Source of the DNA: JAWKZG01 sp041396125
GTDB lineage: Bacteria; Pseudomonadota; Gammaproteobacteria; Competibacterales; Competibacteraceae
Length of the DNA stretch: 64,000 bases
Direction of reading: 5' to 3'
NCBI GenBank assembly: GCA_041396125.1
Contig: JAWKZG010000016.1
Location: 1-64,000 of the forward strand
Shown one piece after another: positions 63,110-64,000 of this stretch. The position numbers were made by a program, and so were the translations under genes. Within the stretch, counting starts at the first letter, position 1. Every line of letters begins with the position of its first letter. A model generated the notes under the pieces. The model was not told the origin of the DNA, ran no database searches, and saw only the letters and a program-made list of their open reading frames with translations.

Positions 63110-64000
63110 CAAGCCGTGATCATCTCAGTCCATTTTTGCGACACCCAGTCGCCGCGCTCAGTGTATAAATCATAGCGCGGAATAATCGGTGTGCCGTCGC
63201 TAGCTACGGCAGCGAACTCCTCATCGGATAAATCTGTGCTGGCGCGCTTGACCGTCGGTGCCGTCCCCACTTTTCGTGCCAGCAGGGCCTGGGTCGTAGG
63301 CTGACTCATATAATCGATAAACACATGCGCCAGATCGAGCTTACTGGACGCACGGCTCACGGCCCAACAGCCGGAATCACTCACGCCGCCTTCTTTGGGA
63401 AAGGTCGAACGCACCGGGAAACCATCAGCGGCAGCCAGACCGGCCACATCGTGATAATACTGCCCCATCGGGATTTCACCTGACTGCAGCCCCTGCTGGA
63501 ACTGGCCTTCATCGCGATACCAAAGTCGTACATTGGGCTTGACCTCGGCCAGTTTCGCCAATACCTGCAGCACACCTTCTTCAGTATCCAGCAGTGCCGT
63601 ACCGCCGAAATACGTTGTCGCGGTAATCTCCAGCAGGAACGAATTACTCGCCAGCGCCAGCAGCCCCAGCCGATCAGCATTGGCCGGGTCCCACAGCGCT
63701 TCCCAGGACGTCGGCGCGTCCGGGTACACATCAGTGTTGGTCACCAGAGTGATATACCAGGCAACCGCACCAATACCGTCTACGCGCTCATCTGGATAAC
63801 GGTGAATGAACTGTGGCAGCAAATGGCTGCTGTTGGGAATCTTCGTCAGATCCAGCGGGGCCCACAGCTCGGACTTCTGCCCGCGCAGCATCGGTCCCTG
63901 GGCAATCATCGACACATCTGCCGGTGCCTGTCCGGCACGGGCTGCCTGCTCCAGCTGTACCAGCCAGGCTTCACCGGTCGGCTCGGCGATGGACTCGACC
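63109..64000 (-). CDS. Second polyamine-type ABC importer, receptor (partial)
   Basis: The frame is open from the window edge (no start inside) to the stop at 63109-63111, giving the last ~296 residues of a family 1 extracellular binding protein. It has G-A-V-A-W-Y-I-T-L-V-T-N-T-D, P-T-S-W-E-A-L-W-D-P and a W-Y-R-D-E-G-Q-F region; the layout matches iron/thiamine/polyamine-type receptors. The N-terminus with any signal peptide lies outside. First gene of the minus-strand importer operon within the window. Confidence 0.82.
   Translation of the reverse strand, partial: VESIAEPTGEAWLVQLEQAARAGQAPADVSMIAQGPMLRGQKSELWAPLDLTKIPNSSHLLPQFIHRYPDERVDGIGAVAWYITLVTNTDVYPDAPTSWEALWDPANADRLGLLALASNSFLLEITATTYFGGTALLDTEEGVLQVLAKLAEVKPNVRLWYRDEGQFQQGLQSGEIPMGQYYHDVAGLAAADGFPVRSTFPKEGGVSDSGCWAVSRASSKLDLAHVFIDYMSQPTTQALLARKVGTAPTVKRASTDLSDEEFAAVASDGTPIIPRYDLYTERGDWVSQKWTEMITA

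Noticed and set aside
1..64000. tRNA, rRNA or replication-origin signals
   Set aside because: No cloverleaf-like sequences with CCA ends, rRNA segments or origin-type repeats were recognised by eye on either strand; a covariance-model scan would be needed to exclude small RNAs.

Overview
The window is a chromosomal stretch of a proteobacterium, most likely a gammaproteobacterium. The lgt-thyA gene order, the UshA-type nucleotidase, DsbB, MtgA and ArgB sequences and a moderate GC core fit that; the genus cannot be read from the sequence. Metabolically it looks like a heterotroph using C1/C2 compounds, amines and polyamines. It has serine-glyoxylate aminotransferase, hydroxypyruvate reductase and serine hydroxymethyltransferase, a quinohemoprotein amine dehydrogenase (qhp) cluster, two polyamine-type ABC importers, a tripartite tricarboxylate transporter and a TRAP-TAXI importer.

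Layout. 0-2.1 kb: edge of an AT-rich coiled-coil/membrane gene and degraded DNA. 2.1-6.1 kb: SulP permease, tandem universal stress protein, secreted alpha/beta hydrolase. 6.2-16.9 kb: an Rhs tip array. Five displaced Rhs C-terminal tips, one coreless tip remnant and six putative immunity-type partner genes lie between a truncated and a full copy of serA, which form a 701-bp direct repeat. 16.9-19.5 kb: CDF metal exporter and 5'-nucleotidase. 19.9-25.35 kb: two large proteins of unknown role; the first looks like a P47/OrfX (TULIP) protein and the second like a propeller-plus-amphipathic-helix protein. 25.4-32.5 kb (minus strand): qhpA-D-C-B-F-E, with A and D intact and C, B, F and E broken by several frameshifts. 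32.8-40.6 kb: mtgA, dsbB, amidase, then sga-hpr, glyA and a divergent LysR regulator. 40.8-43.75 kb: an AT-rich four-gene module of two roadblock proteins, a small GTPase and a frameshifted fourth gene, resembling the actinobacterial conservon layout. 44.3-47.1 kb: frameshifted TRAP-TAXI importer. 47.2-51.8 kb: LysR, doubled DUF1127-like protein, tctABC. 52-64 kb: PhyH dioxygenase, argB, a polyamine-type ABC operon, lgt-thyA, and a second polyamine-type ABC operon on the opposite strand running off the window.

Frameshifts are a theme. They cluster in qhpC/B/F/E, the TRAP genes, the fourth gene of the GTPase module and the Rhs cores, while neighbouring genes are open over kilobases. Single or double indels also occur in sgaA and in the normally essential lgt, so some may be sequencing or assembly errors rather than decay. 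Reads or an independent assembly would be needed to tell them apart.

The best candidates for undescribed biology are the P47-like/propeller pair (19.9-25.35 kb), the GTPase-roadblock module (40.8-43.75 kb) and the tip/partner pairs of the Rhs array.
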